64,000 nucleotides of DNA from Akkermansiaceae bacterium (lineage in GTDB: Bacteria; Verrucomicrobiota; Verrucomicrobiia; Verrucomicrobiales; Akkermansiaceae). The stretch is from NCBI GenBank assembly GCA_029866215.1, contig JARWZU010000066.1:20176-84175 (forward strand), read 5' to 3'. Position numbers and translations under genes: made by a program. Positions 17,944 through 25,517 of this stretch are shown piece by piece. The notes under the pieces are model-generated. The model searched no databases and had not been told where the DNA came from. It was given only the letters and a program-made list of their open reading frames with translations. Position 1 is the first letter of the stretch. Every line of letters begins with the position of its first letter.

Positions 17944-18858
17944 TTAATCTTCAGAGCTTCGTAATCTTAGTTCTCTGATGTGTTTAAGGGTTTGAGGTTG
18001 CAATGGGCGACGCACTTGAATTTGTGAAGGTAGATGGTGTAATGCCGATCGCATTGCTTGAAAAAATTTATCGAGGTGGCCCTTACCAGTGGCCTTGCAG
18101 AGTTGATATATTGCGCGCGGCAATACGTAACAGATCGCATAGCCTACTGGCAGGCAATTTATTGCAAGCAAGATCTGATTGCGTGGCTTAAAATACACTT
18201 CTACTAGGTTTCGGTTTGATACTGGATTTGCATCGTGAATCACCACAAACTCCGGTGAATAGAGGATATTACGCCCCCGGTCGATCAAACGCCATGCAAG
18301 TAGTACCTCTTCATAATGCATGAAGAAATGCTCTGGGTAGAGGCCTGCGTCCAAAGCGGAATCTTTTCTAAACGCATATGCAGTACCGCTGAAGTAGTCG
18401 GTGAAAAATTGCCTTTTTGCATAATCGCCCACCGGCCGTGGATGCCACCATCTTTCGGCATCCTCACTCACCCGATCTGGCTTTAGGATACGGAATGCAA
18501 CGCAGTCTATCTCATCGCGTCGCTCGAAAAACTCTTCAATCCGCGCGAGGAGTTGTCTATCAGGAATCGTGGTGTCGCTATCCAACCCAAGAATGATGTT
18601 GCCAGTAGATGCCACGATTCCACGATTTCGTGACACCGCGGGCCCTGAATTGGCGATGTTTTCAATAACGATGGTCGCTGGGTACTCTCTTCGAATTGCA
18701 TCTACCGTGGAATCATTGGAAGAGTCATCAATCACTAAAACCTCGAAGGATGCATCCGTTTGTTGATAGATCGTAGAAAGGAGAGCTAAGATTGCATCAC
18801 ATCGATTATACGTTGGAATAACTACGCTGATCATGATCGAGTATTCACAAGTGTTCAC
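17944..18858 (-). CDS. Glycosyltransferase family 2
   Basis: A GT2 enzyme with MISVVIPTYNRCDAILAL, VIDDSSNDSTVDAI, NSGPAVSRNRGI and the metal-binding GLDSDTTIPD. A later HYEEVLLAWRL segment holds the acidic residues that usually include the catalytic base. The marked start is a GTG; an ATG at 18834 puts the first beta strand (MISVVIP) right at the N-terminus and is equally likely. It sits 4 bases after another GT2 gene and ends the upstream gene block. The AT-rich 129-base gap behind it contains a possible terminator. Confidence 0.87.
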   Translation of the reverse strand: MNTCEYSIMISVVIPTYNRCDAILALLSTIYQQTDASFEVLVIDDSSNDSTVDAIRREYPATIVIENIANSGPAVSRNRGIVASTGNIILGLDSDTTIPDRQLLARIEEFFERRDEIDCVAFRILKPDRVSEDAERWWHPRPVGDYAKRQFFTDYFSGTAYAFRKDSALDAGLYPEHFFMHYEEVLLAWRLIDRGRNILYSPEFVVIHDANPVSNRNLVEVYFKPRNQILLAINCLPVGYAICYVLPRAIYQLCKATGKGHLDKFFQAMRSALHHLPSQIQVRRPLQPQTLKHIRELRLRSSED

Positions 18859-18862
18859 TTAA

Positions 18863-19840
18863 TCAGCATATTTCAACCTCATTGGCGTCTGCGCGTGCAC
18901 CATGATCAGGACCAGGGTAGCCATCGATCCATTGCTTTCGGGTACGCCAGAGCATCTCCCAGTGATTTCGTGGACTGATTATATTCAAACGGGATCCAAT
19001 GGATGACGATGCCGCGCGAAGGCAGGTGCCTAGCCACAATAACGACAAGCCAGACCATCTGGCCATCCCATGCCAATGGGTCCTGACAAGGCATGCTTTC
19101 CCCCTATAAAGCAGCAGCATCTTCTTGCCCAAGGTAGCTGATGACTTACCAACCTCATGAATGATCACTGCATCAGGACAGATCACTGGGCGATATCCTT
19201 CCGCTCTCGCCTTGATCGCGAAGTCAACATCCTCCCCATACATAAAATAGCGCTCATCTAAACCACCCAATTCATCAAAGACCCTACGAGAAACCAGCAG
19301 GAAGCATCCAGTCACCACACCCACCTCCTTAAGGGTGTCACGCAACCAACCCCCGATTGACTCAGGATCCAGCCAACGATTTCCTGGTACAAGCGTCGTG
19401 ATTCCAGACGCAAAGAGGAACATGCTCCATAACGAGGGCAAGCCCCAACATGATGACGGTTCCAATGTGCCGTCTGGCTTCAGCGTTCGGCCTCCATAGA
19501 TGCCATATTGTGGCTCTTTTTGAGCAAACTCGGTGACGGTTCTAATGGCATCCTTCTCCACAACCGTGTCTGGGTTCAAAAGCAGGACAAAATCGGAATT
19601 GGAGTGTCTGACGCCGATATTTACTGCGGCTGCAAATCCTCGATTTACACCTGATCGAATGAGTTTGACTGATGGGAATAGTCGTTCAACGAGCTCAACA
19701 GTGTGATCGCTTGAATCATTATCGACCACGATAATTTGTGAAAAGTTCCCAGAGTTTGACGCGTGGACACTGTTTAAGCAAGAGACGATGTTATCTGCCG
19801 AGTTGTACGATACAACAACAATGCAAACCGTGAACCTCAT
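18863..19840 (-). CDS. Rhamnosyltransferase-like glycosyltransferase family 2 (WbbL type)
   Basis: A 325-residue GT2 enzyme. VCIVVVSYNSADNIVSCL, IIVVDNDSSDHTVELV, NRGFAAAVNIG and LLLNPDTVVE match the WbbL/RfbN group that moves deoxyhexoses such as rhamnose. FMYGEDVDFAIKARAEGY carries the acidic catalytic region. A C-terminal stretch is mildly hydrophobic and may touch the membrane. The gene overlaps the 3' end of the acetyltransferase gene by 4 bases, so the two are translationally coupled. The sugar donor is not determined from sequence. Confidence 0.88.
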   Translation of the reverse strand: MRFTVCIVVVSYNSADNIVSCLNSVHASNSGNFSQIIVVDNDSSDHTVELVERLFPSVKLIRSGVNRGFAAAVNIGVRHSNSDFVLLLNPDTVVEKDAIRTVTEFAQKEPQYGIYGGRTLKPDGTLEPSSCWGLPSLWSMFLFASGITTLVPGNRWLDPESIGGWLRDTLKEVGVVTGCFLLVSRRVFDELGGLDERYFMYGEDVDFAIKARAEGYRPVICPDAVIIHEVGKSSATLGKKMLLLYRGKACLVRTHWHGMARWSGLSLLWLGTCLRAASSSIGSRLNIISPRNHWEMLWRTRKQWIDGYPGPDHGARADANEVEIC

Positions 19841-20424
19841 AAATTCTTTTTTGTTGTTTTCTTGTCCCGGTAGCCGATCACTCGAGCCGGAATCCCTGCC
19901 GCAATCGAGCCGGCCTCAATGTCTTTGGTAACAACTGCCCCCGCGCCTATAATGCAACCATTGCCGATCGTAACACCTGCGGTAATAATTGCTCGCGCAC
20001 CAAGCCAGACATCATTCCCAATCGTTATATTTTTCTCAATCCGGGGCTGATCCCTAAATTTCCCATTACCAGTGTACTGATAATTTGATGCGGTCACGAA
20101 GACCCCAGGACCTAGAGACACAAAATCGCCGACGGTTATGGTCCCAGATGAGTCGCCTGCCCATAGATAGCAGTGATCCCCTACGTGGCAGTCGTGGCCG
20201 ATGTCGATTCGAGCGGCATTGCGTAATGAGACATTTGGAGCCAATCTTGATCTGGCTCCGATCTGTAGATCTCTCCGTTCGCGAACGTGGCTATATGCAT
20301 AGTAATGAAGCAGCCGTGCCACATGCAGGTAGGTCCGAGGATCCACTAGCGACCCAAGAAAACCGCATAATCTGCCAGTTCGGCCAACACATCTAGTTTC
20401 ATTCCGCATCATCATTAATGCCAA
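19837..20424 (-). CDS. Hexapeptide-repeat O-acetyltransferase (WbbJ/WcaF-like)
   Basis: A 195-residue acyltransferase with a left-handed beta-helix: repeated [VI]GxxxxI units from RIDIGHDCHVGDHCYL through NITIGNDVWLGARAIITAG and VTIGNGCIIGAGAVVTKD, closing with AGIPARVIGYRDKK. The SNYQY segment stands where this family often has its catalytic His region. No clear His-x-Asp is visible there, so activity is likely but not proven. Several Met codons cluster at the start. It sits 16 bases after the PssE-like gene and overlaps the next glycosyltransferase by 4 bases. Confidence 0.82.
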   Translation of the reverse strand: MALMMMRNETRCVGRTGRLCGFLGSLVDPRTYLHVARLLHYYAYSHVRERRDLQIGARSRLAPNVSLRNAARIDIGHDCHVGDHCYLWAGDSSGTITVGDFVSLGPGVFVTASNYQYTGNGKFRDQPRIEKNITIGNDVWLGARAIITAGVTIGNGCIIGAGAVVTKDIEAGSIAAGIPARVIGYRDKKTTKKNL

Positions 20425-20440
20425 TCTTTGCTTGCCGAAC

Positions 20441-20917
20441 TTAGTGAAATATAAATTCTCTCACTCCACGCAGTAATGAATCGCTGGCGGATTGGCCAAT
20501 TTTTCTCGGCGGCTCCAACTCGGAGATGCGATCGAGTTGGTTTTCGAGGTCCACTTCATTGAACGCAACGGCCACACCGTGGATTGCCACCATCTTACGC
20601 GCAGTCGCCGTCTGATGTTCATTTCGATGCTCTCCCAAACTCGCCAATTTAGGCATCACGATGAGGGGCTTTCCGTGGTGGAGTGCTGAGAGAATGGTGC
20701 CCATTCCAGCATGGGAAATCACAACATCCGCCTGTTGGAAATATCGCGCAAATTCGGGTGGCTCAATAAACTCCACTGCCCGCATTGACTGAGGGCGCCA
20801 TCCGCCTCTACCAATTTGGGCAACCACGTCATTCCTAGCGGTTCGTTGCACCCAATTGTCCACCACCTTGACCAGGCGGTCAAAGGGCCGATCGGTTCCT
20901 ACTGTGATGAAGATCAT
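20441..20917 (-). CDS. pssE: PssE/Alg13-like glycosyltransferase subunit (donor-binding half)
   Basis: This 158-residue protein corresponds to the C-terminal, donor-binding half of a GT28 enzyme: MIFITVGTDRPFDRLVK at the start, then ADVVISHAGMGTILSALHHGKPLIVMPK, the UDP-sugar site of MurG/Alg13. Alone it cannot bind the acceptor; it works with the PssD/Alg14-like membrane subunit encoded just upstream, whose gene overlaps it by 4 bases (ATGA). In rhizobial and pneumococcal loci such split pairs add the second sugar (glucuronic acid or galactose) to the lipid-linked first sugar, which fits its place right after the initiating transferase. Confidence 0.9.
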   Translation of the reverse strand: MIFITVGTDRPFDRLVKVVDNWVQRTARNDVVAQIGRGGWRPQSMRAVEFIEPPEFARYFQQADVVISHAGMGTILSALHHGKPLIVMPKLASLGEHRNEHQTATARKMVAIHGVAVAFNEVDLENQLDRISELEPPRKIGQSASDSLLRGVREFIFH

Positions 20918-21372
20918 ATGACACTTCCGATGTATCGGGGGCCAGAATCAGACTCCAGATCCGGCCACTGCGTTAGCCAGAGGTGGGCAAATGGCCTAGC
21001 ATTCAACCCAGACGCTGAGAGCTTTTCTGCATTTGCAATGCTATCAATCCATACAACACGCGCTCCAAAACACCTACCAAAGACGCATCCAAAGTATCCA
21101 GGCGCGGCTCCAGTCGTGACAACCACATCAGGCCTGATGCGAAGCACGAGCCAAAAGACCGCCGCTGCCGAACGCAACAAGTTGATCTTGCTCCAACGAT
21201 TCCCGTCATGGATGAGTGCGAATTCTGCACCATCGAAATCATTCTCATAGCCTTCTCTAACAGTTGCATAGGTAACTCTGCATCCGGCGAAAGCTGGCTT
21301 TAGTCGTAGCAATTGGATCCAATGACCACCACCAGATGAAATTGCCAATACCTTAGGCTTTTGGGTCGACAT
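20914..21372 (-). CDS. pssD: PssD/Alg14-like glycosyltransferase subunit (membrane/acceptor half)
   Basis: A 152-residue Alg14/PssD homolog. The N-terminal KVLAISSGGGHWIQLLRL glycine loop, the hydrophobic region RSAAAVFWLVLRIRPDVVVTTGAAPG and VVWIDSIANAEKLS are diagnostic. It anchors the split glycosyltransferase to the membrane and contributes the lipid-acceptor side. The stop overlaps the PssE-like start, implying coupled translation and a 1:1 complex. It sits 12 bases after the initiating phosphoglycosyltransferase gene, consistent with the second step of repeat-unit assembly. Confidence 0.9.
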   Translation of the reverse strand: MSTQKPKVLAISSGGGHWIQLLRLKPAFAGCRVTYATVREGYENDFDGAEFALIHDGNRWSKINLLRSAAAVFWLVLRIRPDVVVTTGAAPGYFGCVFGRCFGARVVWIDSIANAEKLSASGLNARPFAHLWLTQWPDLESDSGPRYIGSVI

Positions 21373-21384
21373 ATCAGAATGATT

Positions 21385-22827
21385 TCATGATGCGCCACGG
21401 CCAAATAATACCGCGGGAATTGTTGCAAAAAGGATTTTCAAATCTAGCCATAGTGACCATTTCTCAATGTATTCGTGATCCATCTCCATCCAACGTTCAA
21501 ATGACACCTGATTGCGGCCGCTTACCTGCCAAATGCAGGTCAACCCAGGCATCACTGACAACCGCTTTCGGTAATGCCATTCGTATTTTCTAACTTCCTC
21601 AAGTAAAGGCGGGCGTGGACCGACGAGGCTCATCTCCCCCCGAAGCACATTGAAAAGTTGCGGCAACTCGTCGATGCTTGTCTTCCTCAAATGCCTCCCG
21701 AACGTGGTGACTCTTGGATCGTCTCTGATTTTGAATACAGGGCCGGTCTGTTCGTTTAGATGTTGAATTCCCTTTTTTTGCCGCTCAGCATCGGCAACCA
21801 TCGACCTAAACTTGAAGAGCCTAAATGGGCGTTGGTTGATCCCAACTCGTTCTTGTGCAAATAAAATGGGGCCGCTGCTGGTTACCTTGATTAGGACCGC
21901 AGTTACGACCATTACTGGAGACAGGACAGCAAGCAATAAGATCGATCCAACAATATCAATTGCGCGTTTAAGCATATGTTGAACTAGAAGTTTTTCCCTA
22001 AAAAATGTTAGGATATGATGTTTTCCTAGCCTTTCGAGCTGCAGCTGACCAAACCACTCGTTTGTTTTTTGATCTGGCACAACCCTTGCGACAATTCCGA
22101 TATCTCGCGCGCACTGGACGATCTCCCCGACATCGCTCAGTTTTGCGTTTGAACTAAGGCAGATCATGATTTCGTCAACCCGTCGATCTGACATTATTGA
22201 TTTGAGCTGCGAAACCGATCCGAGAGTTGGGTGCTCATGTTGCAAAGTCTGATTTATTGAAGAGGCTGGTGTTGGCTCTTCAGAGACAAAGCCAACCGTC
22301 TTGAAGCCAAGAGTAGCGTTTTGATTAATTTTTTTCGCGATGTCGATCGCTTGATTATTCGTACCAACAATGAGAATATGGCGCTGATGATCGCCAGATT
22401 GGCGGTAGTTTTTCAATAGGACATCTAGTGAAAATCTGGTTCCAACTCCGACAAGGGAGACAATTCCAAAGAAGCCTGCGATACTCCTGCCGTCATAGCA
22501 GCCCTGAAAGACTATACCCGAACCAGCCGCGAGCAACAATGCAGAGAGGCCGCTAGCAAGAACAATGCCGCGAACCTGGTTTATCAATGGAGACAGGCGG
22601 CTCACCTTATAGCCCATGGACTGATGGAAGATAGCCACCCAACCTGCTGCGATGGCAAAGATCGCGATGGCATAGGTTACGATCTGCGCCTCATCAAGCG
22701 GATCTGCGCCTTGGAAAGAATGCCTTACTTGCTGAATGTTTGCAGTGCCCGCAGCAGTGGCCCACAAGATTCCTTGGTCGAGTAACCGATAGCCCTTACT
22801 CAGCAACTTATAACGGAGACGGATCAA
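21385..22827 (-). CDS. Undecaprenyl-phosphate sugar-1-phosphate transferase (WbaP/WcaJ-type initiating enzyme)
   Basis: A 480-residue polyprenyl phosphoglycosyltransferase that starts the glycan on undecaprenyl phosphate. Several N-terminal membrane helices (about 45-135) are followed by a CoA-binding-like Rossmann domain (HILIVGTNNQAIDIAKK, about 148-270). The re-entrant-helix catalytic domain comes last (about 285-480): KRAIDIVGS, SSGPILFAQERVG, FRLFKFRSM, KTSIDELPQLFNVLRGEMS, LVGPRPP and PGLTCIWQVSGR. The Asp-Glu pair in SIDELPQL is the catalytic dyad of the monotopic class. The first sugar (glucose, galactose or a derivative) is not deducible. Confidence 0.94.
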   Translation of the reverse strand: MIRLRYKLLSKGYRLLDQGILWATAAGTANIQQVRHSFQGADPLDEAQIVTYAIAIFAIAAGWVAIFHQSMGYKVSRLSPLINQVRGIVLASGLSALLLAAGSGIVFQGCYDGRSIAGFFGIVSLVGVGTRFSLDVLLKNYRQSGDHQRHILIVGTNNQAIDIAKKINQNATLGFKTVGFVSEEPTPASSINQTLQHEHPTLGSVSQLKSIMSDRRVDEIMICLSSNAKLSDVGEIVQCARDIGIVARVVPDQKTNEWFGQLQLERLGKHHILTFFREKLLVQHMLKRAIDIVGSILLLAVLSPVMVVTAVLIKVTSSGPILFAQERVGINQRPFRLFKFRSMVADAERQKKGIQHLNEQTGPVFKIRDDPRVTTFGRHLRKTSIDELPQLFNVLRGEMSLVGPRPPLLEEVRKYEWHYRKRLSVMPGLTCIWQVSGRNQVSFERWMEMDHEYIEKWSLWLDLKILFATIPAVLFGRGAS

Positions 22828-22899
22828 AATTGAATGTTCGCTCTAGAGATTGCAACGTTGGGGCTTCGAATGAATGCCTCATCTGCCTGTTCAGTACCC

Positions 22900-25113
22900 T
22901 CAGGATAGACTGCTTGAATGGCTTAGGATGGAAACCTGATTCTTATTAAAAATGCAAGATACCTCCGCGCCGCATTTACGAAGTTCAGCATATCCCCATG
23001 CCAACCTGTCCTTTTTGGTTTTTTCTGCATCAAGAACCAGTAGGACCATGTCCATCATTCCAGCCATTGCAAGCGTCTTGCTTGTTGGGTCGACCACTGG
23101 CATATCAAACACAATGTAGTCGAACTTGCTCTCTTTAATGGCGGGCAACATCTTATTAAGCTGCACTGAGGTAATGCTCATCCGTGCGCAATCAGCGGGA
23201 TCATCCGACAACGGTTGATAAACCCCAGGCGCCACCTGCCGGACATCCTGACTGTCACTCATCAAAAGGGCGCTTCTTAAAGTTGCATCTTGAAGTCCCT
23301 CGCGTGCTGATTGAATTTCGATCATTGGGCTGATTGAGACAATCAGCACCTTGGTTCCACCAGCGTTCGCGAGGGATTTTGCAAGGCCACTTGCAATCGT
23401 CGTTACCCCTGCGCCTCTTGACAATCCAGTCACCCCGATGATCTTTGGGTGGTGCGTGACATGGTTTGCCGCAAAGCTAAAGAGAATTCGATCCCTGATT
23501 GCTTCAACGTAGTGAAAAATTCCGTTGGATCGCGGATCATCTTCCATGTTGGCGGCCCCCGTGCCTAACATGGTAGGTGGTTGATTTCGCGAAGTCGCAT
23601 TGCCAAGAATTCGATTCAAGGTGCCTTCCATTTTTAGCTTCGGAATTGCAATCAAGAGCGGCAATTGCATCCGATTCTCAATCTCTATGGGCCTCTGGAT
23701 CCTCCGATCGATCAACAGTTCGATCATCAACGCGAGGCCCAATCCAAGAGCAAGCCCACCTCCAGCGAAGCCCATCATGATTTTTTCCGACTTTTTGTCA
23801 TAGTAGCGGAATGGCCGTGACGGCTGCTGAACCATGGTGATATTCGGCATCCGTGATGGATCGAGTGCTTGGTCGACACGTGCATTTTTCAGGTTGGTTT
23901 CGAGAAGGCGATATTCTGCTTCTTCCAATTCCTTTTGGCGGGTTAGTTCCTCAATTTGGGCACCAACCGTGTATTGCTTTTGGAACAATTCACTGATTTC
24001 ATTTAAGTGTGATTGGTAGACATTGATTTTCGCATCGATTGAAGCAAGCTTTGCTCGGGAGGTGATGAGGTTCATCTTTACGCCGAGTGGGTCCGGGTCT
24101 TTGCCTATCCGCGCTGTAGCGAGGGATGGGTAGTTTTGAACCATTTCCCGGATTATCTTCTCATAGGCAGCGACTCGACTGCGATTGAGGCGGAGAAGTT
24201 GGTTTCCGTCGGTGAATTTCATTCCAAGTTCGATTTCTCGCTTATGGAGAAACTCGAGCATCTCTGATGCTGTCTTGTATTCGGCCACAACATCCGGTGA
24301 CGCTTCAGGCAGGAAACCTCCTGCGTGTGGGACCGGTTCGGAATGTGAGTCATGGTCTACCTGTTTGCTTAGTTCGTTGAAATTTGCATGTTGCTCAGCA
24401 AGTTCAGCCTTCGCATTCATGAGCTCTTCGATGGTCCGCGCTCGCTGAGAGGAAAGGGCACTTGTTGCATCCGTGAGCGATACAAACCCAGACTCCGTTC
24501 TGAGTTTGTCTAATGCCCGCTCCGTGTTTTGGAGTTTGTCATGAACCTCTTTGTTTTGTTTCGCGACCATATCGAATGCCGCTGCGGAGCGATGGATCTC
24601 AAGATGCTTCTCAAAATAGCGATCGATCAGTGCTTGGAGCACCCTTCTTGCAATTTCTGGGCTATGGTTATTGTATGTTACTACCAACACGTTCGCGCTT
24701 TGTCCGACCGTAACCCCGAGGCCGCCTGCGATCGCATCCGCTGCATCATCGGGTGAGCCCTTACCGTTTATCCCAGGGAGGAGGTTTTTGGCACCTAGGC
24801 GTTCCGCGACATCGCTGGCAAGGTCAGCACTTCGAATGATTTCGATTTCCGTGTTGATGACGCCTCCTCCAGGGTTGGCATCTGGGTCGCTTTGGGTTTG
24901 GTATGGATCGATCGTCCCGCGCTCGAGGACATAGCGAATTAGGAGTTTTGCTTCTGACTGATAGAATGCTTCGCGTCTGAAATAGGTCGTTACTGCGGCG
25001 GCAAGGCCAATCGCTGTAACACCGACGATGAGCCACCTGTGCTTTGTCACGACAAAGCACGCATCATCGAAAGTAAATGCAGACTGCACTGGTACATGAC
25101 TCGGTTTATCCAT
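22900..25113 (-). CDS. Wzz/Wzc-type polysaccharide co-polymerase with degenerate kinase domain
   Basis: A 737-residue protein with a Wzz domain (first membrane helix near 29-47), a long periplasmic coiled-coil region (about 175-420), a GNVR-like PSRPFRYYDKK segment before the second helix (near 450-470), and a C-terminal P-loop-like domain. Three features of an active tyrosine autokinase are missing. The Walker A lysine is Val in SRGAGVTT (564-571). The Walker A' aspartate is absent in KVLIVSISP. The tail SILSHSSSLS has no tyrosine cluster. The Walker B-like FDYIVFDMPVV remains. It probably sets chain length without phosphorylation control (inference). First gene of the main glycan block. Confidence 0.9.
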   Translation of the reverse strand: MDKPSHVPVQSAFTFDDACFVVTKHRWLIVGVTAIGLAAAVTTYFRREAFYQSEAKLLIRYVLERGTIDPYQTQSDPDANPGGGVINTEIEIIRSADLASDVAERLGAKNLLPGINGKGSPDDAADAIAGGLGVTVGQSANVLVVTYNNHSPEIARRVLQALIDRYFEKHLEIHRSAAAFDMVAKQNKEVHDKLQNTERALDKLRTESGFVSLTDATSALSSQRARTIEELMNAKAELAEQHANFNELSKQVDHDSHSEPVPHAGGFLPEASPDVVAEYKTASEMLEFLHKREIELGMKFTDGNQLLRLNRSRVAAYEKIIREMVQNYPSLATARIGKDPDPLGVKMNLITSRAKLASIDAKINVYQSHLNEISELFQKQYTVGAQIEELTRQKELEEAEYRLLETNLKNARVDQALDPSRMPNITMVQQPSRPFRYYDKKSEKIMMGFAGGGLALGLGLALMIELLIDRRIQRPIEIENRMQLPLLIAIPKLKMEGTLNRILGNATSRNQPPTMLGTGAANMEDDPRSNGIFHYVEAIRDRILFSFAANHVTHHPKIIGVTGLSRGAGVTTIASGLAKSLANAGGTKVLIVSISPMIEIQSAREGLQDATLRSALLMSDSQDVRQVAPGVYQPLSDDPADCARMSITSVQLNKMLPAIKESKFDYIVFDMPVVDPTSKTLAMAGMMDMVLLVLDAEKTKKDRLAWGYAELRKCGAEVSCIFNKNQVSILSHSSSLS

Positions 25114-25135
25114 TTATTGCTCAATAAAACTGCCT

Positions 25136-25171
25136 GGCGAAGACGCCGTCTTGGCGTGGTACGCTGCCGCC
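25136..25171 (-). promoter_or_regulatory. ops-like element and overlapping hairpins in the polysaccharide operon leader
   Basis: Read on the minus strand, 25171-25161 is GGCGGCAGCGT, differing at one base from the ops core GGCGGTAGCGT that recruits RfaH-type NusG paralogs in proteobacterial polysaccharide operons. Just downstream, three hairpins that exclude each other can form: ACGCC/GGCGT (25157-25143), AAGAC/GTCTT (25152-25140) and GGCG/CGCC (25147-25136). The set ends 22 bases before the co-polymerase ATG. An 11-base match can arise by chance; function is inferred only from position. Confidence 0.35.
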
Positions 25172-25452
25172 CTTGGTCGCGTAGGGTCGGGTGACTCTAA
25201 AACCTTAGGTTTTTTGGGGTTCTGGGCATGTACGATCCATGTTCCAACTTCGCACACCTGTTGGCTGCGTAGTGGATTTGTCGATTGCGCATTGGCTGCG
25301 CGTTATGAATCGAGGGGGAGAGAGAAGGGCTGCCGTTTTTGAGCAGGATGAGGTTAGGGGGAAATGCTTTAGGTCAAGGGGGGACTGACGGAAGCCTGCC
25401 GATCTGGTCCAGAGTGGTGGTTCTTTTTGCTATCTAGCTAACTTATATTTTC

Positions 25453-25481
25453 ATAATGCCACCTTTAATTTGTTAGATCAA
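25453..25481 (-). promoter_or_regulatory. Weak candidate promoter for the polysaccharide operon
   Basis: On the minus strand TTGATC and CATTAT are separated by 17 bases, each 4 of 6 to the sigma-70 boxes, within an AT-rich stretch just after the upstream gene ends. This would give a leader of about 330 bases before the co-polymerase start. The match is poor and is given only as the best candidate. Confidence 0.22.
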
Positions 25482-25517
25482 ACGAATTTATCTAATTACT
25501 TTAGCTTGTTACCTTTA

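Larger units (their letters stand above)
25114..25517 (-). other. Long leader/intergenic region upstream of the polysaccharide operon
   Basis: No gene is seen in these 404 bases. The part next to the co-polymerase start contains an ops-like element and small overlapping hairpins (listed separately). The distal part (25440-25517) is AT-rich and holds a weak promoter-like pair. No Shine-Dalgarno-like sequence is visible before the co-polymerase ATG. A short palindrome AAAACC-TTA-GGTTTT lies at 25199-25213. Confidence 0.5.

Noticed and set aside
25199..25213. AAAACC-TTA-GGTTTT as an intrinsic terminator
   Set aside because: The stem has only A-T pairs and two G-C pairs; its T run is on the plus strand, where no gene ends upstream.
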